64,000 bases of DNA, taken from the NCBI GenBank assembly GCA_035560235.1, contig DATMAG010000120.1, positions 8,481-72,480 on the forward strand. The letters run 5' to 3'. The DNA comes from DASRDU01 sp035560235 (GTDB lineage Bacteria; Acidobacteriota; Blastocatellia; RBC074). Positions 37,325 through 46,284 of the stretch are shown piece after piece (position 1 is the first letter of the stretch; every line of letters starts with the position of its first letter). A program made the position numbers and the translations under genes. The notes beneath the pieces were generated by a model. That model ran no database searches, was not told where the DNA came from, and worked only from the letters and a program-made list of their open reading frames with translations.

Positions 37325-37350
37325 AGGGTGGCCGAATCTGCGGCCACCCT
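37325..37350 (-). terminator. Second terminator on the minus strand
   Basis: Stem AGGGTGGCCG/CGGCCACCCT (10 bp, 6-nt loop). Read on the minus strand it is followed by a T-run (AAAAA at 37321-37325 on the plus strand). Confidence 0.8.
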
Positions 37351-37469
37351 GAATCGTGAAGAACCGGAACACCCCGCGGGGGAGTATTCTCAATTTTCCA
37401 TTTTCAATTCTCCATTATCTGCGGAAGCGAGGTTCATCAGTTACCGCTCTGCCGCAGAAAAACGGAGAA

Positions 37470-37494
37470 GGCAGAGTTGAGACTGAACTCTGCC
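37470..37494 (-). terminator. Terminator of the minus-strand HtrA gene
   Basis: Stem GGCAGAGTT/AACTCTGCC with a 7-nt loop, eight bases past the stop; the minus strand continues TTCTCCGTTTTT. Confidence 0.75.
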
Positions 37495-37501
37495 GTGCCT
37501 G

Positions 37502-38998
37502 CTATTCCAGCGTGACGGTCAGGAAGATGAGCTGACCATCGCGTTCGATCTGCAGCACGACCTCCTTTTCACCCTTCAGTGAACGCAGCGCCGAGGTCAG
37601 CTCCTGCGCGGTCGTGATGTTCGTCCGGTTGAGACGGTGAATCACGTCGCCGCGCTGCAGCCCGGCCTCAGCGGCAGGGCTGCCCGGCTGCACCTGCTGA
37701 ATGACTGCGCCGGTCGTGATCTTCAGCTTCAGTTCGCGCGCGATTTCAGGCGTCACGTTTGACACCGAAACGCCGAGTTTCACGCCGCCCTGCTCATCGG
37801 TTTCCTTCTCTTCGGCCACGTTGCGGCCCGGACGCTCGCCAAGCGTGATGGACGTGGTCTGAATGCGGCCATCGCGGACATACTTCACCTGGACGGTTTT
37901 GCCGACCGGCGTGTCAGCCACGATTTCAGTCAGCTGCTTCGGTGAAGTCACGTGTCTGCCGTCGAATTCGACGATCACGTCACCGCTGCGCAGACCTGAT
38001 TTCGAGGCCGGGCCGCCTTCGCTGAGGTCGCCCACGAGAACGCCTTCAGTGCCTTCAAAGCCGACCGATTTCGCCACTGCCGGAGTCAGCGTCTGCAGGT
38101 TCACGCCGAGATAACCGCGCGAGACTTTGCCGCTCTTCGCCAGTTGTGTGTAAACCTTCTTTGCCAGATTCGACGGAATCGCGAAGCCGATGCCTTCGCT
38201 GCCGCCCGAACGCGAGAAGATCATCGTGTTGATGCCGACGACTTCACCCGACATATTGACGAGCGGACCGCCCGAATTACCCGGATTGATCGAAGCGTCG
38301 GTCTGAATGTAGTTGTCATACGGGCCGGAACGCAGGTCACGACCGGTGGCGGAAACAATGCCTGCGGTCATCGTCTGTTCCAGACCGAAGGGCGAGCCGA
38401 GCGCGATCACCCATTCGCCCTGTTCAAGTTTCGATGAATCACCGAGCCTGGCAAACGGCAGGTTCTGCGCATCAACCTTGATGAGCGCGAGGTCTGTTTC
38501 AGGGTCAGTACCGACGCGGCGCGCCCTGAGTTCGCGGCCATCGGCCAGCTTGACCTTGATTTCATCGGCCTCACCGGCGACGTGATTGTTGGTCAGGATG
38601 TAGCCGTCAGGGCTGATGATGACGCCTGAACCAGTGCCGCGACGCGCGCGGGGTTCCATCTGACCAAAGGGCGGAAAGCCCGGAATCTGCGGGAAACCTT
38701 CCGTTTCGCTCCACGCATTGCGCTTCGGTTTTTCAACTACATCAATGTTGACGACGGCAGGTTTGACCTGGCGGGCAACGTTGATGAAGGCGCGTGAAAG
38801 TTCCGCCGGGGAAGCAATCGCGGCAGGCTGCTGAACGGTCTGCGACCGCTGCGCCAGCCTGTCGGGCTGAGTCTGCTGACCGAAGACGGGGCGGTGAAAC
38901 ATACTGCCCATCCCCAGTCCGAGCGTAAGCGCCAGCGCCGGAACCACAGTTCGCCCGCGCAGCGCCTGTCTGACTGAATCTCTGAGTTTCATTTCCAT
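37502..38998 (-). CDS. HtrA/DegP family serine protease with two PDZ domains
   Basis: About 498 residues from the ATG at 38998, which has GAGG five bases upstream; upstream in-frame Met codons add a non-signal stretch. Signal peptide ends near RPVFGQQ. Trypsin-like triad: His in YILTNNHVAG, Asp in ETDLALIK, Ser in INPGNSGGPLV. PDZ1 (YLGVNLQTLTP) and PDZ2 (LGVSVSNVTPEIARELKL) follow. Periplasmic quality-control protease. A second, plus-strand paralogue lies at 40647. Confidence 0.93.
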   Translation of the reverse strand: MEMKLRDSVRQALRGRTVVPALALTLGLGMGSMFHRPVFGQQTQPDRLAQRSQTVQQPAAIASPAELSRAFINVARQVKPAVVNIDVVEKPKRNAWSETEGFPQIPGFPPFGQMEPRARRGTGSGVIISPDGYILTNNHVAGEADEIKVKLADGRELRARRVGTDPETDLALIKVDAQNLPFARLGDSSKLEQGEWVIALGSPFGLEQTMTAGIVSATGRDLRSGPYDNYIQTDASINPGNSGGPLVNMSGEVVGINTMIFSRSGGSEGIGFAIPSNLAKKVYTQLAKSGKVSRGYLGVNLQTLTPAVAKSVGFEGTEGVLVGDLSEGGPASKSGLRSGDVIVEFDGRHVTSPKQLTEIVADTPVGKTVQVKYVRDGRIQTTSITLGERPGRNVAEEKETDEQGGVKLGVSVSNVTPEIARELKLKITTGAVIQQVQPGSPAAEAGLQRGDVIHRLNRTNITTAQELTSALRSLKGEKEVVLQIERDGQLIFLTVTLE

Positions 38999-39186
38999 CT
39001 GATCCTCTACCTCTCCTTTGAATGATTGACAGACTGCGCCGACGGACTGTTGTCCGGGGCAGTCGAAGCCTTTTGATGACAGGCTCAAATGTGCCGCTGT
39101 CCGGCGGGCACATTATTCATTCCTAAATCGAAGAAGGTGAGATGCTGCCAGGAGTTGAAGCAGAGAGCGGCTCAGGCAGGCTGTGT

Positions 39187-40137
39187 TTACGGGGTGGCAT
39201 AATAACCTTCGCGAGCGCGGACGATCAGTGAGGGCAGTCCCTTCGGCGGATTGATGCGCACTTTGATCTTCCGCCATTTGCCATCGCGCTTGTCGTTGAG
39301 CGGCACATAGCCGAGGCTGTACTGATGGCGCAGCACCAGCGCGATGCGCGTGACGGCGTCTTCGAGTTCTTCCCACGAATGCGGAAAGAAGGCCAGCCCG
39401 CCCGTCGTGTGCGCAATCTCTTCGAGAATCGTCTGGCCCTGCCGGTCAAGAACGCTGCCCGCCGCTGCGCCTTCCTCGCCAATCCCGATGCAGTAGATCT
39501 GCACATCGGATTCCTTCAGCAGGCGGCTCAGTTCGCCGTAGCTGTAGCGCGAAGAGTTATCCTGCCCGTCAGAAATGACGAGCAGCGCGCGTTTGTCGTG
39601 ACGGCCTTCTCTGGCCTTCTCAACGCCCAGACAGGCCGCATCAAAGAGCGCCGTCTGACCGTTCGGATCAACGAGCGTGAGTTTGTTGATAATTGTTTCT
39701 CCGCCGGAGAAGCCTGAGAGCAGGCTGGCGCGCTGATTGAAGCCGACGAGAAAGAAGTCATCCTCGTCGTGGCTGGTTTCAATGAAGGCCTTGAGCGCTT
39801 CGCGGGCGCGGCTGAGCTTGTGTTTCATGCTGCCCGAGAGGTCGAAGATGATGCCGATGCTCAGCGGCGTGTCTTCATCGCTGAAGAAATCAATCTTTTG
39901 TCTGACCTTGTCCTCGTAAACCTCGAAACGATCCCTGTCGAGTCCGGTGATCTGCCGATTGAACTGATCCATCACCGTCACATTAACCGTCACCAGAGTC
40001 GTATGCTGCCTGATGACCGGCTCCTGCGTGCTGCTGCGCGGCTGCTGTCCTGATGAGGCCGGAGCGAGCAGCAGCAGTGCAGAGAGCGAAGCCATGAGCT
40101 TCAAATAAACCCGTCGTCGCTGGCCGCGCGCATTCAT
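39187..40137 (-). CDS. Secreted VWFA-domain protein, Acidobacteria type
   Basis: 316 residues with a signal peptide (KLMASLSALLLLAPASSGQQ). An N-terminal beta segment (TTLVTVNVTVMDQFNRQITGLDRDRFEVYED) is followed by a von Willebrand A domain with the metal site FDLSGSMK (DxSxS), NGQTALFDA and VISDGQDN. It closes with GYVPLNDKRDGKWRKIKVRI and AREGYYA. This order is the family expanded in Acidobacteriota genomes, so it is the best lineage marker here. Probable adhesion or protein-binding role in the envelope. Confidence 0.88.
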   Translation of the reverse strand: MNARGQRRRVYLKLMASLSALLLLAPASSGQQPRSSTQEPVIRQHTTLVTVNVTVMDQFNRQITGLDRDRFEVYEDKVRQKIDFFSDEDTPLSIGIIFDLSGSMKHKLSRAREALKAFIETSHDEDDFFLVGFNQRASLLSGFSGGETIINKLTLVDPNGQTALFDAACLGVEKAREGRHDKRALLVISDGQDNSSRYSYGELSRLLKESDVQIYCIGIGEEGAAAGSVLDRQGQTILEEIAHTTGGLAFFPHSWEELEDAVTRIALVLRHQYSLGYVPLNDKRDGKWRKIKVRINPPKGLPSLIVRAREGYYATP

Positions 40138-40646
40138 TCGTGTATCTCCCCGGAGAAACTTCGTCAGGCCGGCAAGCCTGGCGTGAGTTCCAGAAAGGCT
40201 GTCTCCGTTTGATCACGACAAGCCGACGCTTGTCGAACATCCCTCGCCAATTACTCCCGCTGTTGAATGCCGGAACGAATGTCCGGCATCAGACGAATCC
40301 GGCACTAATCTTCACAAACGATGTGCCAGAGAGGGGGAGAGGAGAAGAGGAGAAAATGGGGATAGAGAGAAGAGGTAAGAAATCAGGAAGCGAGCAACTC
40401 CGAAACATAGTTCCGCCTGCCCACCCCTCTTCACCTCTTCTACTTTTCTCCTCTTCCCCTGTTCTCCTTGTCCCCTTGTCTCCCTGTCTTTACTTCAAGG
40501 GCCGGATTGTTTCAGAACAAGGGGTGTATGAGGCTGCGCCAGATGTATGCGGGATGTGCGCTCAGTGCGTTGGCGTACCGACAGGGCGAGGCAGCGTGAT
40601 CTAAGTTCGGGCACACGGCACTGACATTTCTGCGGGGGAGATCAGA
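40138..40646. other. 509-base divergent gap with purine/pyrimidine inverted repeat
   Basis: No gene seen. It separates the divergent VWFA and second HtrA genes and must hold both promoters. The centre (40327-40490) contains the purine-rich and pyrimidine-rich arms listed separately. Confidence 0.6.
40331..40490. repeat. Purine-run/pyrimidine-run imperfect inverted repeat
   Basis: 40331-40377 is almost wholly G/A (e.g. GGGGGAGAGGAGAAGAGGAG), and 40431-40490 is almost wholly C/T (e.g. TTTTCTCCTCTTCCCCTG). The two halves can pair imperfectly, and each could form triplex-type structures. Confidence 0.75.
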
Positions 40647-42143
40647 GTGAACAGAACAATCAACGGCGCACGACCCGGCAGGCTGATGCAGCGCAGCCTG
40701 CTGCTCTGGCTGGTAATCGCCTTTCTGGCGCTGCATTTGTTCGAAGGCTGCCGGAAGCGGGATGAAGTCTCGGAACTGCCGATGGCTGCGCCCGCCGGTT
40801 CGCCGCTTGTGAGCGGTGGCGCGGCGGTCTCTTATGCCGATCTGGTCAGCCGGGTCGCTCCGGCAGTCGTGACCATTCGTTCGGAGCGGCGCGTGCGCGC
40901 TCCGCAGCAGCATCCGTTCTTCGATGACCCGTTCTTCCGCGAGTTCTTTGGGGACAGGTTCGGCGGGATGCAGCCCCGCGAACAGATTGAGCGCGGCCTG
41001 GGGTCGGGCGTGATCGTGACTCAGGATGGTTACCTGCTGACCAACCATCACGTCATTGACGGCGCTGAAGAGATCAAGGTCGAACTGACGAACAATCGCG
41101 TCTACGATGCCAGAGTCGTCGGCACTGATCCGCGCAGCGATCTGGCCGTCCTCAGAATCAACGCTTCGGGGCTGCCGCTGCTCGCGCTCGGCGATTCAGA
41201 CCGCGTGCGGGTGGGCGATGTGGTGCTGGCCATCGGCAATCCGCTCGGGGTCGGACAGACCGTCACCGCCGGAATCATCAGCGCGAAGGGGCGCACGACC
41301 GGCCTGAGCGACGGCAGCTTTGAAAGCTTTCTGCAGACCGATGCGCCGATCAACCGGGGCAATTCGGGCGGCGCGCTCGTCAACACTGCGGGCGAACTGA
41401 TCGGCATCAACTCGCAGATCCTTTCACCGACGGGCGGCAACATCGGCATCGGCTTCGCCATCCCGGCCAACATGGCCCGCAGTGTTGCGGATCAGCTGAT
41501 GAAGCAGGGCAAAGTGCGGCGCGGCATGCTTGGCGTTTCGATTCAGCCGGTGACTTCTGAGATCGCACAGAGTCTGGGGCTGAAGGATGTGCGCGGCGTC
41601 ATCATCAGCTCCATCGAACCCGGCAGCCCGGCTGAACGCGCCGGACTGAAGCAGGGTGACATCATCACGGCTTTCAATGACAGGGAAGTCAGCGACAGCA
41701 ACAGCCTGCGCAATCTGGTGGCGAGCACTGCGCCCGGCACTGAAGTGACGCTGACGATTCTGCGCGACGGGCGCGAGCAGCAGGTGCGCGCCACGCTCGG
41801 TGAACTGTCGAATCAGGTGAATCAGAATCAGCGCGGCGGTGAAGGGAACTCAGGCGAAGGGCATTTCGGAATGAGCGTGACTCCGCTCACGCCTGAAATC
41901 GCTGCGCAACTCGGCCTGCCGCGCGATGCGCAGGGCCTCGCGGTGAGCGCGGTTGATCCGGCGGGCGCTGCCGCTGATGCCGGACTCCGGCCCGGCGATG
42001 TGCTCGAACAGGTCAATCGTCAGCCGGTGCGAACAGTGGACGAACTCAAATCCGCGCTTGATAAAACCGGTGATCGTCCGGCGCTGCTGCTCGTCAACCG
42101 GCGCGGCAATCGCGTATTTCTGACGCTGCGCGCACGGCGCTGA
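40647..42143 (+). CDS. HtrA/DegP family serine protease, lipoprotein-like
   Basis: 498 residues from a GTG at 40647 preceded by GGGGGAG. N-terminal hydrophobic segment ends LFEGC, so it may be lipid-anchored. Triad: His in LLTNHHVIDG, Asp in RSDLAVLR, Ser in INRGNSGGALV. PDZ1 (MLGVSIQPVTSEIAQSLGL) and PDZ2 (FGMSVTPLTPEIAAQLGL). Paralogue of the minus-strand HtrA, with a longer Phe/Asp-rich loop (HPFFDDPFFREFFGDRF) typical of DegP/DegQ. Confidence 0.93.
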   Translation: MNRTINGARPGRLMQRSLLLWLVIAFLALHLFEGCRKRDEVSELPMAAPAGSPLVSGGAAVSYADLVSRVAPAVVTIRSERRVRAPQQHPFFDDPFFREFFGDRFGGMQPREQIERGLGSGVIVTQDGYLLTNHHVIDGAEEIKVELTNNRVYDARVVGTDPRSDLAVLRINASGLPLLALGDSDRVRVGDVVLAIGNPLGVGQTVTAGIISAKGRTTGLSDGSFESFLQTDAPINRGNSGGALVNTAGELIGINSQILSPTGGNIGIGFAIPANMARSVADQLMKQGKVRRGMLGVSIQPVTSEIAQSLGLKDVRGVIISSIEPGSPAERAGLKQGDIITAFNDREVSDSNSLRNLVASTAPGTEVTLTILRDGREQQVRATLGELSNQVNQNQRGGEGNSGEGHFGMSVTPLTPEIAAQLGLPRDAQGLAVSAVDPAGAAADAGLRPGDVLEQVNRQPVRTVDELKSALDKTGDRPALLLVNRRGNRVFLTLRARR

Positions 42144-42358
42144 TTCAGCCGCATTAAGCTCCGGCACTCGGTACGTTGGCGGACAGACTGTGCGCTGTCG
42201 CTGCCATAAGCTTGTGTTTCCCCCGCCAGTCACTCCCCGGGAACAATCATTCGCAGCTCAGTCAGACTTTCAGCGGCAGCCGGGCCTGTTCGCCGCCGGA
42301 TGCTGTGGCGCGGCAGTCCCTGAACAACAGCAACAGACAACATCACGAGGAGGAAGAT

Positions 42359-43426
42359 ATGGCAGACTATTATCGCAACTATGGCAGCGAGAGATACGGA
42401 CGCCGCTCCGATGAAGACGATGAACGCTACCGGCGCGGGCGCAGTCGCGAGGAGGACCGTGGCTTCTGGGATCGCGCCGGTGATGAAGTCCGCTCCTGGT
42501 TTGGCGACGATGAAGCCGAACGCCGTCGCCGGATGGATGAGATGGAAGATGAGCGTCGCTATGGCCGCGAAGGTTACGGCAGCTATGGCCGCGAAAGCTA
42601 TCGCCGCGGCTATGACCGGGGCTACGGACGGGAAGGCTACTACGGCAGCGAACCGTACCGGAGCAGTTACGAGCGCGGCAGCTATGGCCGCAGCGCCTGG
42701 GGCCGCGAAGGTTACTCAGGCAGCCGCTACTCCGGTCGTGAATCAGGACGCGAAGGCTGGTCAGGCGGCACTTCCGAGACTGAACGGGGCGCCTATGGCC
42801 GCGATTACGGGCGCGGCTATTACGGCAGCGGCTACGGCGGCGGTTATGGCGGCAGCGCTTACGGCACCGGCTCCTACAGCGGCAGTTCCGGCAGCTACAC
42901 GAGCGGCATGGATTATGGCCGGTACGGAACATACGGCAGTGATTATGGCCGCGAGTATAGCCGCGACTACGGACGCAGCGGGCAGTATGGTTCCGGCGAT
43001 TATGAATCGGAGCGTGGTTACAACACGCCTGCATCCTGGAGCTACACCGAGATGTGGTGGGTTCCGGGGCCATACACCGGGCGCGGGCCGAGCGGTTATC
43101 AGCGTTCGGATGAACGCATCACCGAAGATGTCAACGAACGGCTGCAGCAGCACGGACAGATTGATGCGAGCAACATCACTGTCAGCGTCAACAATGGCGA
43201 GGTCACGCTTTCAGGCACGGTCAACAGCCGGATGGAGAAACGCATGGCTGAAGACGTGGCCGAGTCCTGCTCAGGCGTAAGGGAAGTCCACAACAACCTG
43301 CGCGTCTTGCGTGAGCAGAGCCAGCAGTACGGCACTTCACAAACGCAGACCGGCGCTCAGTCTTCAACTCAGCAGAGCCAGACCGGTCAGACATCCTCCA
43401 CGCGCACCAGAACCACGTCCGGCTGA
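42359..43426 (+). CDS. BON-domain protein with long Gly/Tyr/Arg/Ser low-complexity region
   Basis: About 355 residues from the ATG at 42359 after GAGGAGGA; no signal peptide. Residues 1-60 are charged (DEVRSWFGDDEAERRRR). Residues about 60-225 are repeats of YGRE, YGS, RGYDRG and GSYG-type units, strongly enriched in Gly, Tyr, Arg and Ser, predicted disordered. A BON domain follows (DERITEDVNERLQQHG...VTLSGTVNSRMEKRMAEDVAE), then a Gln/Ser/Thr tail. The head and BON parts match the smaller protein at 50217, which lacks the repeat region. BON domains bind phospholipid or other surfaces. Role unknown. Confidence 0.85.
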   Translation: MADYYRNYGSERYGRRSDEDDERYRRGRSREEDRGFWDRAGDEVRSWFGDDEAERRRRMDEMEDERRYGREGYGSYGRESYRRGYDRGYGREGYYGSEPYRSSYERGSYGRSAWGREGYSGSRYSGRESGREGWSGGTSETERGAYGRDYGRGYYGSGYGGGYGGSAYGTGSYSGSSGSYTSGMDYGRYGTYGSDYGREYSRDYGRSGQYGSGDYESERGYNTPASWSYTEMWWVPGPYTGRGPSGYQRSDERITEDVNERLQQHGQIDASNITVSVNNGEVTLSGTVNSRMEKRMAEDVAESCSGVREVHNNLRVLREQSQQYGTSQTQTGAQSSTQQSQTGQTSSTRTRTTSG

Positions 43427-43463
43427 GGTCGGAAGTGACAGATCCAAGGCTGGAGGTCAAAGG

Positions 43464-43523
43464 AAAGCGGGAGAACGCGCCGGACAGTTAATCTTGAAGC
43501 CCGGCAGATTCTCCCGCTTTTCG
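43464..43523 (+). terminator. Terminator after the BON-domain gene
   Basis: AAAGCGGGAGAA (43464-43475) pairs with TTCTCCCGCTTT (43509-43520), with an inner GCCGG/CCGGC pair; TTTTC follows. Probably bidirectional. Confidence 0.75.
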
Positions 43524-44101
43524 CATTTCAGGGCATCAGAAGAGCAAAATAAAAACGGCTGCCAGAATCATCCATCAGAAAGTGACGGAACTGATTGTGA
43601 CAGCCGAAACAGTTTCGGGACGGGGTGGCACGTTCACCCATTCCATGCCACCGGATGATGCCTGCATCCCGCCCGCCCCAAAACCTTCTCCAATCCTTAT
43701 TGGAGGTCCACAGGCTCAGCCCAACGCAAACGCAATGCCTTGTCCCGCGGCTGAAGAAGGCTGAACTAAACGGTTCCTGAAACCTGATTGAGTGCTGTTA
43801 CGCACGGGGTTGATGCACACGGGTGTACGGGTGTCTGTTGCGCGAACAATGCGTGTGGCTGCGGGGTGAAAGCTGCCTTCCTGTCTGTCATCAGAACAAA
43901 GTGATCTGTTCAGGGACGAGGCCGGAACTTCCGGTCAGGCTCAGGCTGAAACGAATGTATACCGCTGCTGCCGCGACGGCTGAACCTGCGCGCTGTAACT
44001 GTACTGCTCGCAAAGGCTGAGTGCGTGCTCAGACTGACTGGCATTTTGCTTGCCTTGTCCGAGGCTGGATGTTCTGGAAAGCGTAAGAGGGTGGCATCAC
44101 C
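43524..44101. other. 578-base region without a recognisable gene
   Basis: Short open frames exist but none has a ribosome site or protein-like composition. It precedes the ClpB-D2-like gene and must carry its promoter. I see no clear repeat. Confidence 0.45.
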
Positions 44102-45262
44102 ATGAAAATGACTTCGCAAAAACTGAAGACCATGAAAGCGGCAGCCGGCGCAGAGGGAGCCGCCGACTGGGTCACACTTAATGCCAGGCAGCGCTGTGAT
44201 GAAGCGGGAATGTTCGAGCAGGAACTCTTTGCGCGGGTTGTGTCGCAGGATGACGCGGTGCTGGCGCTGTCACAGCTTTATCAGCTCTATCTGGCGAAAC
44301 TGAATCTGCCGGGCAAGCCGATTGGCACGCTGCTTTTTCTTGGCCCGACCGGATCGGGCAAGACGCGGTCAGTCGAAGCCGCCGCCGAGATTCTCTTTGG
44401 CGATCCGTACGCGATGATCAAGATTGACTGCGCCGAGTTTCAGCATTCGCATGAAATCTCGAAGCTCGTTGGCTCGCCGCCAGGTTATCTCGGCCATCGT
44501 GAAACACAGCCGCTGCTGTCGCAGGACAATATTGACCGCTTTCAGACGCCGAACAAGAAGCTGACGTTCGTGCTGTTTGACGAAATCGAGAAGGCGAGCG
44601 ATGCGCTCTGGCAACTGCTGCTCGGCATTCTCGACAAGGCCACGCTCACGCTCGGTGACAATCGCCGCGTTGATTTTTCGCGCTGCGTGATTGTGATGAC
44701 CTCGAATCTGGGCGCACGGGAAATGAGTCTGGTGACGGAAGGCAAAATGGGATTTACCCCGTGCGAGATCACCTCGCCGGAACTGAATGCGAAGCTCGAA
44801 AAGATCGGCATCGAGGCGGCGCGGCGCAAGTTCTCGCCGGAATTTATGAACCGGCTCGACAAGGTGGTGGTCTTTCAGTCGCTGACTGAAGCCGCGATGA
44901 GACGCATTCTGGATCTGGAACTGGAAATTGTGCAGCGGCGCATTCTGACCGCCGGACGCGGGCCGTTTGTGCTGCGCTGCACTGAAGAAGTGAAGGAGTT
45001 TCTGCTCAGGGAAGGCTTTGATCGTCGCTACGGGGCACGGCCTCTGAAACGGGCGATTGAGCGCCACCTGATCATTCCGCTCTCGAATCTGATTGCAACC
45101 GGACAACTCAATGCCGGTGATGTGCTGGTGGTGGATGAGGATGATGGTGACGGGGAACTTTGTTTCCGCAAGGCGAGTGGCGCTTCGGCATTCGGAATCG
45201 AGAGCGGATTGCATAATCCGGGCGGTTTTGTTCCCGCACCGGCAACTGTGCTGGGATTCTGA
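44102..45262 (+). CDS. Stand-alone AAA+ ATPase similar to the ClpB/ClpA D2 module
   Basis: 386 residues with one AAA+ module: Walker A FLGPTGSGKTRS, Walker B FVLFDEIEKA, sensor segment VIVMTSNLG, Arg finger in FSPEFMNRLDKVVVF and the D2-small domain with GFDRRYGARPLKRAIERHL. It lacks the Clp N domain, D1 and the middle coil of ClpB. The pore loop reads GYLGHRE rather than GYVGYEE. No ClpP-binding loop seen. Probably a hexameric unfoldase or remodeller of unknown partner. Start ATG at 44102 or 44108. Confidence 0.85.
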   Translation: MKMTSQKLKTMKAAAGAEGAADWVTLNARQRCDEAGMFEQELFARVVSQDDAVLALSQLYQLYLAKLNLPGKPIGTLLFLGPTGSGKTRSVEAAAEILFGDPYAMIKIDCAEFQHSHEISKLVGSPPGYLGHRETQPLLSQDNIDRFQTPNKKLTFVLFDEIEKASDALWQLLLGILDKATLTLGDNRRVDFSRCVIVMTSNLGAREMSLVTEGKMGFTPCEITSPELNAKLEKIGIEAARRKFSPEFMNRLDKVVVFQSLTEAAMRRILDLELEIVQRRILTAGRGPFVLRCTEEVKEFLLREGFDRRYGARPLKRAIERHLIIPLSNLIATGQLNAGDVLVVDEDDGDGELCFRKASGASAFGIESGLHNPGGFVPAPATVLGF

Positions 45263-45300
45263 AGAGGCACGAGCAATCGTCAACGTTCTGACAGGCAGCC

Positions 45301-45332
45301 GGAGGGCCTGAGCGGATTGCCGTTCAGCCCTC
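45301..45332 (+). terminator. Hairpin after the AAA+ gene
   Basis: GGAGGGC(C)TGA pairs with TCAGCCCTCC with one bulge; no T-run. Possible weak terminator. Confidence 0.4.
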
Positions 45333-45407
45333 CCTCAGCCTGTCATCAGCCGGGTTACTCTCTGGAGTGGCCCGAATAAATAAATCAGCAGAACCCGGGA
45401 GGGACAT

Positions 45408-46070
45408 ATGAGGAAAAGTATTCTGGCTTTCATCGTGATCACGGCAATCAGCATGGCTCTTTATGGCTGTGCCACAACCAGCCGGGAAGGGACTGGAACC
45501 GGCACGGCCTCGCCTGCTGCAAAGATGTCTGATTCCGATCTGGAAAACAGCATCAAGGCGAAAATCAATTCTGATGAACAGCTCCGCGCTGCCAATCTGG
45601 ATGTTGATGCCAATGCTGATCGCAATGAAGCGACTCTGTCCGGCACGGTCGAGTCTGAAGCATTGCGCACCCGCGCCGTTGAACTGGCGAAGAGCGCGCA
45701 TTCAGGTCTGATCGTGACCGACAAGATTGATGTCAAACCGCGCGAACTCTCACGGTCGGAATACACCGATGAGAATGCGCGTGAAGAAAGAGCAAAGGCA
45801 AAGGAGCGTGGAGAAACAATCGGCTCTTCGCTTGACGATGCCTGGATTCACGCCAAGATCGTGACCAAACTGATCGGCAATGCCAGTACGCCGGAACGCA
45901 AGATCAACGTGGACGTCAACAACAACGTGGTGACGCTGCGTGGTACTGTGGATACGGCGGAGGCGAAGATGGAGGCCGAACGTGTGGCGAAGGAAACCGA
46001 GGGCGTCAAGCGCGTCGTCAACCAGCTCAAGGTTGGTGCTGCGGCCAGTTCGACACCGGCCCATAAGTAA
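45408..46070 (+). CDS. OsmY-like lipoprotein with two BON domains
   Basis: 220 residues with a lipobox MALYGC at about residue 21, so membrane-anchored in the periplasm. BON1 (LENSIKAKINSDEQLRAANLDVDAN...ATLSGTVESEALRTRAVELAK) and BON2 (DDAWIHAKIVTKLIGN...NNVVTLRGTVDTAEAKMEAERVAKE). OsmY-type proteins protect the envelope under osmotic stress. GGGAGGG lies before the ATG. A clear terminator follows. Confidence 0.9.
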   Translation: MRKSILAFIVITAISMALYGCATTSREGTGTGTASPAAKMSDSDLENSIKAKINSDEQLRAANLDVDANADRNEATLSGTVESEALRTRAVELAKSAHSGLIVTDKIDVKPRELSRSEYTDENAREERAKAKERGETIGSSLDDAWIHAKIVTKLIGNASTPERKINVDVNNNVVTLRGTVDTAEAKMEAERVAKETEGVKRVVNQLKVGAAASSTPAHK

Positions 46071-46129
46071 TCATCGCATGATGTGAGATGCCTCCTTTTG
46101 GTTGATGGTCATAGTGGCTCAACCAGCTT

Positions 46130-46160
46130 CGGGCGGCGCTGTGGCGTCGCCCGCTTTTTT
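46130..46160 (+). terminator. Rho-independent terminator
   Basis: Stem CGGGCGGCGC/GCGTCGCCCG with a 4-nt loop, then C and TTTTTT. Confidence 0.93.
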
Positions 46161-46170
46161 GTCAGAAGGA

Positions 46171-46237
46171 GATGACGGAACAAACGGAATGAACGGATGT
46201 TTTCGTGTGTTTCGTTCACTTCGTTTGTTCCGTCATC
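46171..46237. repeat. Intergenic inverted repeat, 25-base arms
   Basis: 46171-46195 and 46213-46237 pair at 23 of 25 positions (core GGAACAAACG). It lies upstream of the M50 protease gene, after a terminator. Confidence 0.85.
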
Positions 46238-46284
46238 ATTCTTCCGGCCCGACACCACTGCACTCGTGCTGAGTGAGCGCGAAT

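Noticed and set aside
42270..43280. Long open frames in other frames over the Gly/Tyr/Arg-rich gene
   Set aside because: They are products of the repetitive codon pattern (Ala-rich or Arg/Cys-rich shadows); only the frame with the BON domain is conserved in the paralogue at 50217.
43582..44020. Small genes between 43.5 and 44.1 kb
   Set aside because: Frames are short, Pro/Arg/Cys-biased and lack ribosome sites.
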